Part shown: positions 45,428 through 53,945 of the stretch, in pieces
How the letters are laid out: the number at the start of each line of letters is the position of its first letter
Position numbering within the stretch: position 1 is the stretch's first letter
Assembly (NCBI GenBank): GCA_963798505.1
Contig: CAWCTX010000008.1
Span: 103,458-167,457, forward strand
Length of the DNA: 64,000 nucleotides
Direction of reading: 5' to 3'
Source of the DNA: CAVWSM01 sp963798505
GTDB taxonomy: Bacteria > Actinomycetota > Actinomycetes > Jiangellales > Jiangellaceae
Position numbers and translations under genes: made by a program
Notes under the pieces: model-generated
Seen by the model: the letters and a program-made list of their open reading frames with translations, nothing else
Database searches by the model: none
What the model was told of the DNA's origin: nothing

Positions 45428-45589
45428 GCGGGTACGTCGCGAGGAAGGCAACGGCAGCAGAGCTTGCCGCCAAGGCATCATGCGCGCCTCTGGGCCGTGT
45501 CTGCGTTCAAACGAATCAGCACGATCGGCCATTCGACGGGTCTGGTGGCGACGGGGCCGGACAACGCGACGGTCACCGCCTGACGATCA

Positions 45590-45670
45590 TGTCGCCCAGG
45601 TACCGGTCACAAGACGTCGCCCGGGTACCGAACATTGACACGTTTTCCGAGTCTGCGTTTTCCGAGTCTT
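45590..45670 (-). repeat. Array of short repeats (right), inverted relative to 44613-44733
   Basis: TGTCGCCCAGGTACCGG (45590-45606) and CGTCGCCCGGGTACCGAAC (45615-45633) are inverse complements of the CCGGTnnnTGGGCGACA units 0.9 kb to the left. They are followed by two tandem copies of CGTTTTCCGAGTCT (45641-45655 and 45656-45670) in the same orientation as the single copy at 44613. The rest of 45428-45852 shows no gene. Confidence 0.7.
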
Positions 45671-45852
45671 CGACGACGCCAGCTCGGGTCTTCGTCTTTT
45701 CGAGACGGTGCGGTAGATCGGCCGGAGGGACCCATCGTCGCCCGGACCACTCTACGAATTTCGATCAGGGCACAGGACGCACGGTCGGTTCCGCCGGTCG
45801 CTGCGGATGAGCGCATCGGTCGTCGCGGCTGCGACCTGCGTTGGGTCGGCTT

Positions 45853-46563
45853 CTAGGAAACCGCAGCCGCATCGACCTTGTCGAGGGTCTGCCGCAGGAC
45901 CTGCTCCGTAAGAGCTACGTCCACAGGGTTCGTGGCGATCCCCAACCCTGAAACCCCGACCGCGTTGTTGCCGGACACCACGTACACAAGGTCGACGGTG
46001 AGGTCGAACACGTCGCTCGTCACGTTGAACCGGAGCGCCACGTGTGCGTCACCCAACACGGGAAAGGACAACCCGGCCGGGGTCACCTGCGCGACGGTCC
46101 CGTCCGGGTCGGTCAACGTGAACGTCGGGCACGACCTTGCGAGCAGGTCGAGGACCTCGGCCACTTCGGCTTCGGTTGGTTCGGTCCCCGGCTCATACGA
46201 GGCCACGTCGACACCGAGCCAGGGTCCAAGCGAGCCCATAGTGAACGACGCGGACGCCTCCACGACAGCATCCGCACCCAGGTCTGCGTTGAAAACCGCG
46301 TCGCACTCGGGTGGGCTGATCTGCTGGTCGCTGTCGTCGCCGCCCGCGGTGTCCTCCGGGTCGTCCGCCCACCCCGTCGGCAGATCGGTGACTACAGGCA
46401 ACGCGGCCTGCGCCTGCTCCTGCGTGAGGAGCACAACCTCTTCCTCGGTGGGGGTGTCGGTTGCCGCCGCGGTGTCGGACGCTTCAGGAGTTGCCGTCTG
46501 CGCCGGCCCGGCATACCCGCCACCGACGCCGCCGCCGCCGCAACCTGCGACGACCAGCACCAT
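45853..46563 (-). CDS. Secreted lipoprotein A, function unknown
   Basis: 236 residues from ATG 46563 with lipobox VVAGC at about residues 4-8, very close to the start. The signal peptide looks too short, and an upstream start at 46598 (MRPRGWAAYTAV, one base out of frame) probably supplies the missing part, implying an indel near 46565. After a Thr/Glu-rich tether come TQEQAQAALPVVTDLPTGWA, DSDQQISPPECDAVFNADLG, FTMGSLGPWLGVDVASYEPG and VALTEQVLRQTLDKVDAAAV. The domain resembles small substrate-sensor-like lipoproteins of mycobacteria and relatives, without a known ligand. Confidence 0.7.
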   Translation of the reverse strand: MVLVVAGCGGGGVGGGYAGPAQTATPEASDTAAATDTPTEEEVVLLTQEQAQAALPVVTDLPTGWADDPEDTAGGDDSDQQISPPECDAVFNADLGADAVVEASASFTMGSLGPWLGVDVASYEPGTEPTEAEVAEVLDLLARSCPTFTLTDPDGTVAQVTPAGLSFPVLGDAHVALRFNVTSDVFDLTVDLVYVVSGNNAVGVSGLGIATNPVDVALTEQVLRQTLDKVDAAAVS

Positions 46564-46802
46564 ACGGCCGTGTACGCGGCCCACCCGCGGGGTCTCATCG
46601 CGCGCCTTCCCAGGCCCCACGATAAGGATCGGCCGCGGATTCGCACGCCGAACGTGTTGGGCCAGGGCGGAGCTCCTAGGAAACAAGCCCACGAGGGTGA
46701 CCGGAACCCGCCCCGACGCGCACCCCATGTCCGCAGCCACCGCTGTGCATAACCAACGCCTGCAGCGCGTCTTGTCGGTTGGTGAGCGGGGCTTCGCGCT
46801 AC

Positions 46803-47396
46803 CTAGCGTGGAACCGGCTGCAGTTCGAGCGTCTCGAACCCACCGCTGGCGGTCAGGAAGCGGACCTGTTCGAGTTGGACAGCCTGGGCGGCGATCGCTA
46901 CCCCGGCAACGTTGGCCCCCATCGGCACGTCGAGAGGCATCCTGTGGTCCGCCACCTCGTCGACGACTGTGTTGCCGACGATGGCGTCGCAATCGTTGGT
47001 GTAGCTGATCGGGTCTTCGACCTCAACGACGGTGCCGTCGTCCAGCACCGCGGTCAGGTCGCCGACGCTCGACGCTTCCGTGCCGTCGATGTTGTTCGCT
47101 TGGACGACTCCGTATGTGCGTGGTGTGGGGCAGACCTGGGCGGCCGTATCGAGGCGCTCTAGCAGTTCGTCGTCGGACAGTTCGGCGGGGAAGAACACGG
47201 TGACGACCATGCCCGTTTCCGTGGTGGCTTCCCACCTACCAGTGGCCTCCGTTTCTTCGGTCGCGGGTTCCTCGCTCGGCTGAGCTGCGGGTCGTGTCGA
47301 GCCGACGGTGTCGTTGGACTCTGCCTCGCCGTCGTCACCGCACGCGGCCAGCAGTAGCGCGGCACAACACCAGACTGCGACGGTGCGCAGGTGCAT
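46803..47396 (-). CDS. Secreted lipoprotein B, function unknown
   Basis: 197 residues. The signal peptide MHLRTVAVWCCAALLLAAC ends in the lipobox LLAAC (about 15-19). A charged Thr/Glu tether (VGSTRPAAQPSEEPATEETE) precedes a globular domain with TGMVVTVFFPAELSDDELLE, TYGVVQANNIDGTEASSVGD and SYTNDCDAIVGNTVVDEVAD. Same strand and style as lipoproteins A and C, about 240 bp from A, which suggests a related surface-protein cluster inside accessory DNA. Confidence 0.72.
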   Translation of the reverse strand: MHLRTVAVWCCAALLLAACGDDGEAESNDTVGSTRPAAQPSEEPATEETEATGRWEATTETGMVVTVFFPAELSDDELLERLDTAAQVCPTPRTYGVVQANNIDGTEASSVGDLTAVLDDGTVVEVEDPISYTNDCDAIVGNTVVDEVADHRMPLDVPMGANVAGVAIAAQAVQLEQVRFLTASGGFETLELQPVPR

Positions 47397-47994
47397 AGGC
47401 ACGGTAGGAAGGTTCGTCGACCGGCGCCAAGAGAGCCGCTCGTGCACCACTCGTGGCCGCTGCTCGACGGTTTGCCGTACGAGCTGCGCCGCGAGGCCGC
47501 TGCCCGGAAACCCCAACTGGTTCACCATCGCCGACTCTGTTGCAAGGTCCAGCCCCGACGAGCGGTGCAGCAGACCTTCAGAGAAGTAGGCTGGAGCACG
47601 ATGTCCCGGGGCTGGAATGCTCGGTTGGATCGTGCTGGCGAGACAGCGGGCTGTATGGCCGTGGCTGAGGTTTCCCCGTACCGGAGCTCCCCGACCGGGG
47701 CCGCTTGTATGCGCTCATCTGCACCGGCCCGAACATCATGGTCGGACGTTGGCCCCAGCCGAACGCGTGGAAGGAGCCGCCTGCCACTACGGCAGCTTCC
47801 TGTTGGGCGGCGACCGCCGCGACGCCCGCGGACTCAACGGCTCGAACGCCTAAACGTCCGAGCCCGTTCCGATCACTAAGTGGCGCAGCAGCACGCCTGC
47901 CCCGCTTGGGCCCAGCCTCTCGACTGCGACGGCGCACCACGTACCCACACCCTGGACGTCTACGCGGCGTTGCGCTCGGCTCTGGGGTTCGGCT
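47397..47994. other. Stretch of 598 bp without a supported gene
   Basis: Several overlapping open frames exist on both strands, but none has a ribosome-binding site plus recognisable protein. A plus-strand segment with LYALICTGPNIMVGRWPQ is the only protein-like fragment and cannot be extended. It may be decayed coding DNA. Confidence 0.4.
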
Positions 47995-49036
47995 TCACGT
48001 CGTCGGGTGTGTCCCCCAGTCGGCGAAGTCGTCGGCACCGCCGTCCGTCAGCTGGAGGAGTCCGGTCCCGTCCGCATTGACCGTGTAGAGGTTCTGCCTG
48101 GACCCCGTCCGGCTCCGATCCGGTCAACACGATCTTCGTGCCGTCCGGTGACCATCCGGGGCTGTAACACCCGACAAACTCAGGATCCCGGAGCGGGCCA
48201 CCACATGCACGATCGATCTGCAGCTGATGCAGCGAGCTGCCGTCGGGGTGCACCACCCAGATCGCCTTGTGGTGGTTCGGGGTCTCGCGAGCCACGAACA
48301 GAATCTGGCTGCCGTCCGGCGACCAGCTTCCACCGAAGGTTTCATCGATGAGCTGATCGGGTCCCGAGATCTGTCGTAGGCCCGTTCCGTCGAGGTTGCT
48401 GACGAAGATGCCGACCTTCCCGCCGGCCTCCAAGCGCATGAACACCAGCTGCCGTCCGTCGGGGGAGTAATCGCCGGGGAGGTCGTCTCCGTCGGGGATC
48501 GACGTGATCCGCGTGAGATCTCCGCCGTCCGTGGCGCGGACCGAATAGATGCCGTTGAGGTTCGGGTCGTCCACTCCGAAGTTCTCACAGGCCAGCCGTT
48601 CACCGTCCGGTGACCAGGCGAAGCCGCAGTGGGTCTCGAGTGCATCGTCGGTCGAGGCAAGGGTACGGAACCCCTCGCCGTCCGGATCAACCAGATGGGC
48701 CGCCATCCCGTCGTCGCAGCAGAAAATCTGGATCTCGCTGCTATCCGGAGACCACCTGGGAAGCTCCGACGGCTCATCGGTGAACAGTGGCCGAAGGTCG
48801 CTGCCGTCCGGGTTGACCGTGTAGGTCATGTGGCCGTCGAGAGCGCTGTCGTGTCGCGCGAACACGATTCGGCCGTTCGATTGCGAGACCGGCACCCCAC
48901 CCGGCTCACTCGATGCCGCGGCTTCACCGGAATCGACCGCGTCGTCTCCGCCGTCGCCGCACCCCGTAACAGCGACGACCACGCACGTCATTACCGTCAC
49001 GACAAGCGACCATCGGCGGCCCGCGCATGGCCTCAT
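47995..49036 (-). CDS. TolB-like beta-propeller lipoprotein C (one frameshift near 48108)
   Basis: About 346 residues. The signal peptide MRPCAGRRWSLVVTVMTCVV ends at lipobox VTGC. The mature protein is a PD40/WD40-like beta-propeller with at least five S-P-D-G motifs: RWSPDSSEIQIF, FAWSPDGERLAC, DYSPDGRQLVFM, SWSPDGSQILFV and GWSPDGTKIVLT. Near 48108 the frame changes and the last blade QNLYTVNADGTGLLQLTDGG, DDFADWGTHPTT ends at 47995. TolB-like propellers bind proteins at the cell surface. No Tol-Pal partners are present, so it is probably an element-borne surface protein. Confidence 0.82.
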
Positions 49037-49231
49037 GCGGTCCCCCTCCGCCTGCCCACTGCGACGAAGTGTCCGGGACTGAAGCTGAGTGGGCAACCGC
49101 GGACGGGATAATGCATCCGCCAGTGATCGACGGATGACCGCGGGTGACCGACGCGTTGAGCGTTGATTCAGGTCGCGGAATGGCGCACACGGCGCACCGC
49201 CTAACCATGCACCTGAACCGAGTCTGGCCAC

Positions 49232-49504
49232 ATGCCGGTCACAAGCCAACAACGGGTAGCCCAACTGCGTGCCTACTCGACGCGCGGCTTGCTTCACCTC
49301 ACCGACGACCGCATTGCGCAGGCAATGTCAGCGGCGATGCTGGAGGCGATATCCCCCACCGTAGGCGCGGCCAGGCCCGCCCGACGAGGTTTCCTCCCGA
49401 ACGGCCCGTCCGGGAACGCGCAACGATCTGCGACGTCGCGGTGCGGCGTGACGCGCATCCCCCGCGAACGGTCGGATGCATCCGACTCTGGCTCCCCTCT
49501 GTGA
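49232..49504 (+). CDS. Doubtful small protein (up to 90 aa)
   Basis: The first half, MPVTSQQRVAQLRAYSTRGL and LHLTDDRIAQAMSAAMLEAI, looks like a genuine helical protein. From about residue 45 the sequence becomes Arg/Ser-rich and random-looking. It may be the start of a gene broken by rearrangement next to the IS110 remnant. No ribosome-binding site of note. Confidence 0.3.
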   Translation: MPVTSQQRVAQLRAYSTRGLLHLTDDRIAQAMSAAMLEAISPTVGAARPARRGFLPNGPSGNAQRSATSRCGVTRIPRERSDASDSGSPL

Positions 49505-49509
49505 TGGTC

Positions 49510-49627
49510 CTATAGATCGTCAAAGGCCTTCATGGCGGCAAGGTCTGCGCGGATGGCGTGGTAGGCCTGGCGGGCGACGTAGCGTTTGATGCATCGGATC
49601 GCTTCGCGTTTGGACAGGCCGTTCCAT
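49510..49627 (-). pseudogene. IS110-type transposase, C-terminal remnant
   Basis: About 38 codons read GLSKREAIRCIKRYVARQAY followed by HAIRADLAAMKAFDDL and a stop. This matches the closing helix of IS110-family transposases (pattern K-R-E-A-x-R-x-x-K-R-x-x-A-R-x-x-Y). Upstream on the minus strand no RuvC-like or serine-containing transposase region can be recovered, so only the tail is left. Confidence 0.6.
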
Positions 49628-50283
49628 GGCGACGGGCCAATCGGCTCTAACCATGGAGACGACAACGCTGCTCCTGCCCTAAGACACCGAGGCCGCGTCA
49701 ACATGCCGTGGCTGGCACCTGGGTTGTGTCCGGGTTTGCCGATACCCACGACCGCATGGCCACCCCACAGGCCCATGGCGCGCCACACATCGGTAGGTTC
49801 TCGACCCCGTGCCCGTAGAGCTAGGGTGTGGGCCGGTCGCCGCAACCCCTGTGTGCGGCGAACGGCCCACGCGGCCCGTCGTCGACAGGAGCCAACCTGC
49901 GGCGTGATCTGCACATGCGGCGGCGCCGCGCACGGGGGGAACTCGGCGCCGCACAAGAGAGCCCGGCCCGGTTTGGACCGACGCACCGGAGCGGCTTTCC
50001 GTACCCCGACACGCGCAGCCACGACCCGGATTCCGGCGTGGAACAGGCTGAGTAACTCAGCGTGTCCTGCAGTCGGTTGACGCCAAGACCACCCTGCGCT
50101 TTCGGGGTGCCCCACCGATCCCGACGACTCGGCGGGGCGGCCCTTGACCCGCCGCAGTCGTGGCAGTTGAAGAACGCGTTGACCGTTCCATCCGGGCGGG
50201 CGTTGAGGTCATCGACGAGGTGCACCCTGAGCGGGGAGCCGTCCGAGAATTCCCCTTGACATTGAACGTGACCACGTGAGGGT
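49628..50283. other. Accessory DNA with no intact gene
   Basis: No complete gene is seen. On the minus strand at about 50145-50275 a short frame reads SDGSPLRVHLVDDLNARPDG and TVNAFFNCHDCGG, with two cysteines in a C-x-x-C arrangement. Its start VVTFNVKG lies one base out of frame. It could be a frameshifted small metal-binding peptide but is too short to call. The remainder appears to be remnants. Confidence 0.35.
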
Positions 50284-50379
50284 GTGGACCTGCGCGATCT
50301 GCTGGTGCCGGCCACGCCTGGGCTGCTGGAGGTGTATCCGGTGTCGACCGCGGTGAACAACATGCGTGACGAGCAAGGG
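50284..50379 (+). pseudogene. SRAP (YedK/HMCES-type) protease, C-terminal remnant
   Basis: 32 codons read DLRDLLVPATPGLLEVYPVS followed by TAVNNMRDEQG. This is the C-terminal signature of SRAP-domain proteins (L-L-x-P-x-x-x-G-L-L-E-x-x-P-V-S-x-x-V-N-N), which form DNA-protein cross-links at abasic sites. The catalytic N-terminal Cys region is absent. The fragment runs in frame directly into the globin start at 50380. Confidence 0.6.
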
Positions 50380-50859
50380 ATGACGCGCGTGACCAATCAT
50401 GCGATTCCGACGATCTACGAGTGGGGCGGGGGACGCCCGGCGTTCGAACGGTGGTTCAACGTGTTCTACGACCTGGTGGAGCGCGACGACTTGCTGGTCC
50501 CGCTGTTCGGATCTCCGGTGCGCGAGGAGCACCGCCGCAACGTGACGACATGGTGGTGCGAGGTGATGGGTGGGCCGGCCGCGTTCACCAAGGAACACGG
50601 CGGTTATCCCCACATGGTGGCCAAGCATCGCGACCTCGCCATCACTCCGGAGCAGCGGCTTCGATTCGTCACCCTGCTCAGCAAGGCGGCCGACGACGCA
50701 AAACTCCCAGCAGACCCGGAGTTCCGCGCCGCGATCATGGGTTACGCCGAGTGGGGCACTCGGATCGCGCTGCACAACTCGCAACCCGGGGCCGATGTCC
50801 CGCCGAAGGCTCCGGTGCCGCGGTGGGGGTGGGGTGTCGCACCGCCCTACCAAGGTTGA
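50380..50859 (+). CDS. Group II truncated haemoglobin, second copy
   Basis: A 159-residue globin. It starts MTRVTNHAIPTIYEWGGGRP, then FERWFNVFYDLVERDDLLVP, HRRNVTTWWCEVMGGPAAFT, KEHGGYPHMVAKHRDLAITP with the proximal His, and ends SQPGADVPPKAPVPRWGWG. It is longer than the globin at 19.5 kb and belongs to a different subgroup, with the W-G-x-G-V tail seen in element-borne and rhizobial-type trHbs. It would bind oxygen or NO in the cytoplasm. Its start is fused in frame to the SRAP remnant, so its own promoter may be missing. Confidence 0.9.
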   Translation: MTRVTNHAIPTIYEWGGGRPAFERWFNVFYDLVERDDLLVPLFGSPVREEHRRNVTTWWCEVMGGPAAFTKEHGGYPHMVAKHRDLAITPEQRLRFVTLLSKAADDAKLPADPEFRAAIMGYAEWGTRIALHNSQPGADVPPKAPVPRWGWGVAPPYQG

Positions 50860-51018
50860 CCGCTCACTCTCAGTGCCGCACCGGGGATTTCTGGCCGCCC
50901 CGAGCCAGCCTGCGAGCGGCTAGCGCGGCTGGTCGGGCCGGTTGACGGCGAGGACGCCTGCGCCCACCCTGACACCCAAGTGGCGGCCGCTCGTGCTGCG
51001 CGCGCAGGGGAGACGACC

Positions 51019-51324
51019 ATGAACAGGTCGCGTGTGGCGTTGGCCGGAGGGGCGATAGGTGCTGCTGCGCTCGTGGTCGCGGCTTCGCGTTCGAGGTCAT
51101 ACCGGGACTACCGCAGCCGGAACCGGGTGAGGCAGCCGATCATCGAGGCGCCCTCGGAAAGTGAACCGGGAGAGCCGCTGCCACCTGCCTTGGACGTGCG
51201 CGGACGCAGTGGCCAGCATGAGTCAGACGACCCACTCGCCGTTCCCGCCGCACGGCCCCCGGCGCGTCCGCTTTTCAGGCGAGGGCTGAGAGGCATTTCG
51301 CCCTACGCGAGGCGCCATCCTTGA
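51019..51324 (+). CDS. Small membrane-anchored hypothetical protein
   Basis: ATG 51019 with AGGGGAGA upstream. 101 residues: MNRSRVALAGGAIGAAALVV is one N-terminal membrane helix, followed by a hydrophilic Arg/Pro/Ser-rich tail (SYRDYRSRNRVRQPIIEAPS). No motif is recognised. Isolated in accessory DNA. Confidence 0.42.
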   Translation: MNRSRVALAGGAIGAAALVVAASRSRSYRDYRSRNRVRQPIIEAPSESEPGEPLPPALDVRGRSGQHESDDPLAVPAARPPARPLFRRGLRGISPYARRHP

Positions 51325-51579
51325 GCACCTGAACCTCCTGAACGGCAAGCGTCACCGCCGCTCCTGAGCCCACTCCGCGCCCGTTGCGCGTAGTGCCTTC
51401 CATGTGCAGCGGCTACGCGCCGGTCCTCGAGCGCCAGCTGCCCCACCACTTCTCAGGTGGTGGCGTCGGGCCGAGCAGCCACTGCCGTCCACAAGGGGTG
51501 TGCCAGCGGGGCCCCGCGTGCGAACGCCGACGCCGACTCCCGATGCGCGGCCGCCCGGTGCCGCAACGCTCGTAGACGG

Positions 51580-51762
51580 TCAAGGCGTGTGTTCCTCAGC
51601 GAACGTCATAGGGGAAGTGGTGAGGTACGCCAGCGCCAAGGACACGTACTGGCCTGCCCACTCGCGGGGTTCGTGCGCGGCCGGGGGTGGCACGTCCAGT
51701 AGGGCTCCGGCGTCGCCGTACGCGGCGAGCACGTCGTCATCGTCGAGCGAGTGCGCGGTCAT
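51580..51762 (-). CDS. Small hypothetical protein, second gene of a pair
   Basis: 60 residues: MTAHSLDDDDVLAAYGDAGA, LLDVPPPAAHEPREWAGQYV, SLALAYLTTSPMTFAEEHTP. Acidic N-terminus and one modest hydrophobic patch. The ATGA overlap with 51759-51995 shows genuine coupling. The role is unknown; such short acidic/helical pairs are usual in actinobacterial plasmids and ICEs. Confidence 0.5.
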   Translation of the reverse strand: MTAHSLDDDDVLAAYGDAGALLDVPPPAAHEPREWAGQYVSLALAYLTTSPMTFAEEHTP

Positions 51763-51995
51763 GCGGTCACTCCGTGGGCTGCTGCTGCTGCTTCGGCGGC
51801 TTCGAGCGCGGCGAGCGTGTCGCGGTGCGCGTGGCGGGCCTCGGTGAGGTCGGTGTCGTGCTGTGGGGTGGGGTCGCGTCGGGCGGTCAGGGCTCGGGCG
51901 TACTCGCGGCGTGCGGCGTCCTGGTTGGCCTGGCGTGCGCGTTGCACGACGTCGCGGTCGGCGGCGGTTGTGTGTGGCGCGGTCGTGAGGGTCAT
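51759..51995 (-). CDS. Small helical hypothetical protein, first gene of a pair
   Basis: 78 residues, highly helical and Ala/Arg/Thr-rich: MTLTTAPHTTAADRDVVQRA, RQANQDAARREYARALTARR, HRDTLAALEAAEAAAAAHGV. Heptad-like spacing suggests a coiled coil. Translationally coupled to the 60-residue protein downstream. GGAGACGGGAACCACCG lies before the ATG (an A-rich ribosome-binding site is not obvious). Confidence 0.5.
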   Translation of the reverse strand: MTLTTAPHTTAADRDVVQRARQANQDAARREYARALTARRDPTPQHDTDLTEARHAHRDTLAALEAAEAAAAAHGVTA

Positions 51996-52118
51996 CGGTG
52001 GTTCCCGTCTCCTGCTGAGTGCCCTTGCTATCGGCCGCGGACAGTGGCGACTTGAGTGTCAGCGCGCGCTCGAAGCGGACTCCATCAATCTCACCGTTCG
52101 CGACCTTGTGTGCCCGGT

Positions 52119-52289
52119 GTGACTGCCGGGGAGATAGTGCGCGACGCGCGGTCCTTCCGGCTCACGGCTGGCAACGGCGAGATCATTGCGGTCTGCGAGT
52201 CGTACGACTCGAGAGACGGTGCCTTGAACGGCATCGACTCGGTGCGTCGCAACGCACCGAACGCCGCGCTCAACGACCAGACGAACTAG
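52119..52289 (+). CDS. YegP/DUF1508-domain protein, single module or truncated
   Basis: 56 residues from GTG 52119. The core RDARSFRLTAGNGEIIAVCE, SYDSRDGALNGIDSVRRNAP, NAALNDQ is one DUF1508 unit (F-R-L-x-A-x-N-G-E-I-I-A-x-S-E-x-Y, and N-G-I-x-S-V). YegP proteins usually have two such units, so the first may have been lost by rearrangement or lie out of frame upstream (51996-52118 shows nothing convincing). Function unknown; the family is linked to stress responses. Confidence 0.6.
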   Translation: MTAGEIVRDARSFRLTAGNGEIIAVCESYDSRDGALNGIDSVRRNAPNAALNDQTN

Positions 52290-52560
52290 GGCGCAACGTT
52301 GCCCGCTTGGGCCGAGTCGGGCGGCTGGCGTGAGCATCTCGGCCGAGTCGTGCCCCTAGCCCAGCGCCTGGGACTATCCGCTTCCAAGGCACCGCATAAA
52401 GCAGGGCTCGGGTGGAGCCGATGTGCCCGCGTCCAGGTCGGCGGTGTGAGCTGTTTGCCTGCGCGTCACAGCCCAGCCTTGCCCGTCGTCCCAGTCTTAT
52501 CTAGGTCACTCGGCCGGAATGAAGGCCACCCGAGGCGCTCGACGATGTCACGCGATTTCG

Positions 52561-52716
52561 TCAGGCGAGCACCCACAGGGACGCGGCGGCGGCCTTCATG
52601 GCGTCGCCCCATGTTCCACGCGCATCGATGTGGCAAACGCTGTGCGGCAGCGGCTCGGTGTCGATGACGTCGACAGTCCAGTCTCCGTGGCTTTGCTGAA
52701 CTCGGGCCCGAATCAT
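52561..52716 (-). CDS. Small protein (51 aa)
   Basis: This gene is short. ATG 52716 follows AAGGGGGCACC, a good ribosome-binding site. The product is MIRARVQQSHGDWTVDVIDT, EPLPHSVCHIDARGTWGDAM and KAAAASLWVLA. The alternation of beta-like and helix-like segments is balanced and codon use matches neighbouring genes, so I think it is real. No homologue is recognised. It is divergent from the TMEM175-type gene. Confidence 0.5.
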   Translation of the reverse strand: MIRARVQQSHGDWTVDVIDTEPLPHSVCHIDARGTWGDAMKAAAASLWVLA

Positions 52717-52868
52717 GGTGCCCCCTTGGGCGTCGCTCCTGACGGGCAGGGCGAGTGTGCAGTGCGATGCAGGTAAGACTCATGGCATCGCCTGAACTCA
52801 TCGGTCCGGGGTGGGCATCCAGGCCCTGAAAACGAATGTGCTGGTTTCGCTCGGCGCGTTAGCGTGCG

Positions 52869-53465
52869 ATGGTGTCGACCGAGCGCATCGAGATGTTCAG
52901 CGACGGCGTGTTCGCAATCGCGATCACATTGCTCGTGATTGAGATCCGGCCGCCAGAAGACACGACCCACCTCGCCAGCGAATTGGGGGAGCTTTGGCCT
53001 TCGTACATTGCGTACGTGGTGAGCTTTCTGTTGATTGGCCTCGTATGGGCGAATCATCACATGATGTTTCAGTACATCGTGCGCGCCGACCGTGCCTTGC
53101 TGTTTCTCAACATCCTGCTGCTCATGAACGTTGCCTTTCTGCCCTTCCCGACCGCGGTGATGGCGAACGCGTTCTCTAACGGAGCCGGGGAGAAGGTCGC
53201 AGTTGTCTTCTACGGCGCGATGCTTGTTGTGGGGGGCCTGTTCTTCAACGCCCTCTGGCAATACGCGCGCCGGAATCACCGACTCTTGGGCACGAACATC
53301 TCTTCCGAGCAGGCACGAGCAATCGGCCGACGGTTCCTGCTGGGACCAGTCCTCTACCTCGCGGGCACCATCCTGGGGGCGCTGAACGCGCCCGCGGGTG
53401 TGGCGGTGTTCGCACTTCTGATTCTCTTCTACTGGCTACCCGGACGTGCGACCAGCTCAGCGTGA
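52869..53465 (+). CDS. TMEM175/DUF1211-family potassium channel-like protein
   Basis: A 198-residue protein with about six membrane segments. The family signature is in the first helix: RIEMFSDGVFAIAITLLVIE (R-x-x-x-F-S-D). It continues YIAYVVSFLLIGLVWANHHM, ALLFLNILLLMNVAFLPFPT, FYGAMLVVGGLFFNALWQYA and PAGVAVFALLILFYWLPG. Bacterial TMEM175 homologues form tetrameric potassium channels. No regulator lies next to it. Confidence 0.9.
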   Translation: MVSTERIEMFSDGVFAIAITLLVIEIRPPEDTTHLASELGELWPSYIAYVVSFLLIGLVWANHHMMFQYIVRADRALLFLNILLLMNVAFLPFPTAVMANAFSNGAGEKVAVVFYGAMLVVGGLFFNALWQYARRNHRLLGTNISSEQARAIGRRFLLGPVLYLAGTILGALNAPAGVAVFALLILFYWLPGRATSSA

Positions 53466-53640
53466 GTCAACAGGCAGTCGTAGGCGGTACGGGCAACCGG
53501 ATCGGCGTCAAGGGCGCGGGCGAAGTCCGCGGGCTCGACCACAACTCGTGGCTCCGCATCGATTCCACCTCGACCTCGACCTCGTCGCCGGTCACGACAG
53601 GCGGCTTTTGATGGTCACCGCCGGCCGCTCGCCTGCACCG
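53466..53640 (-). pseudogene. YdeI/DUF1905-type protein, degraded fragment
   Basis: Two short in-family pieces lie in different minus-strand frames: GDEVEVEVESM (end of a DUF1905 barrel) and EPRVVVEPADFARALDADPV, ARTAYDCL (start of the YdeI C-terminal helices, pattern P-x-D-F-A-x-A-L-x-A-x-P-x-A-x-x-A-x-D). The expected Y-x-x-W-I region is missing and the frame runs into the end of the TMEM175-type gene. The rest of 53641-53945 holds no convincing gene. Confidence 0.4.
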
Positions 53641-53945
53641 AGCGTCTCCACAACCTCTGGAGGAACTTCCAAGCCCCGCATGGGCTCGGGAGGCTCGACG
53701 TAGGACCTGGCTCAGACGGTGCGGCCTCCCGCGCGAACCCGTCCGGGTCGGGAAGGGCCCGGCATCGCTGCCAATCATGAGCCGCCGCGATCCGTTGCCG
53801 TCCGGAGAGACGCCGGCGTCCTTGGCGAGGCACGGCGCCCATAGAGCGCCAACTTCACGGGACTCGACGCAGTGGCGAACTCGATGCACTGCCGCCATGC
53901 TCGTCGCCACGGCCGGGTCGCGGTCAACGTAGCGCCGTTTGCTCG

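Noticed and set aside
47391..47879. 162-codon plus-strand frame between lipoproteins B and C
   Set aside because: No ribosome-binding site, composition rich in Arg/Ser/Pro, and no recognisable motif.
52713..53279. Minus-strand frame opposite the TMEM175-type gene
   Set aside because: Antisense shadow; the plus strand has a clear F-S-D signature and membrane helices.
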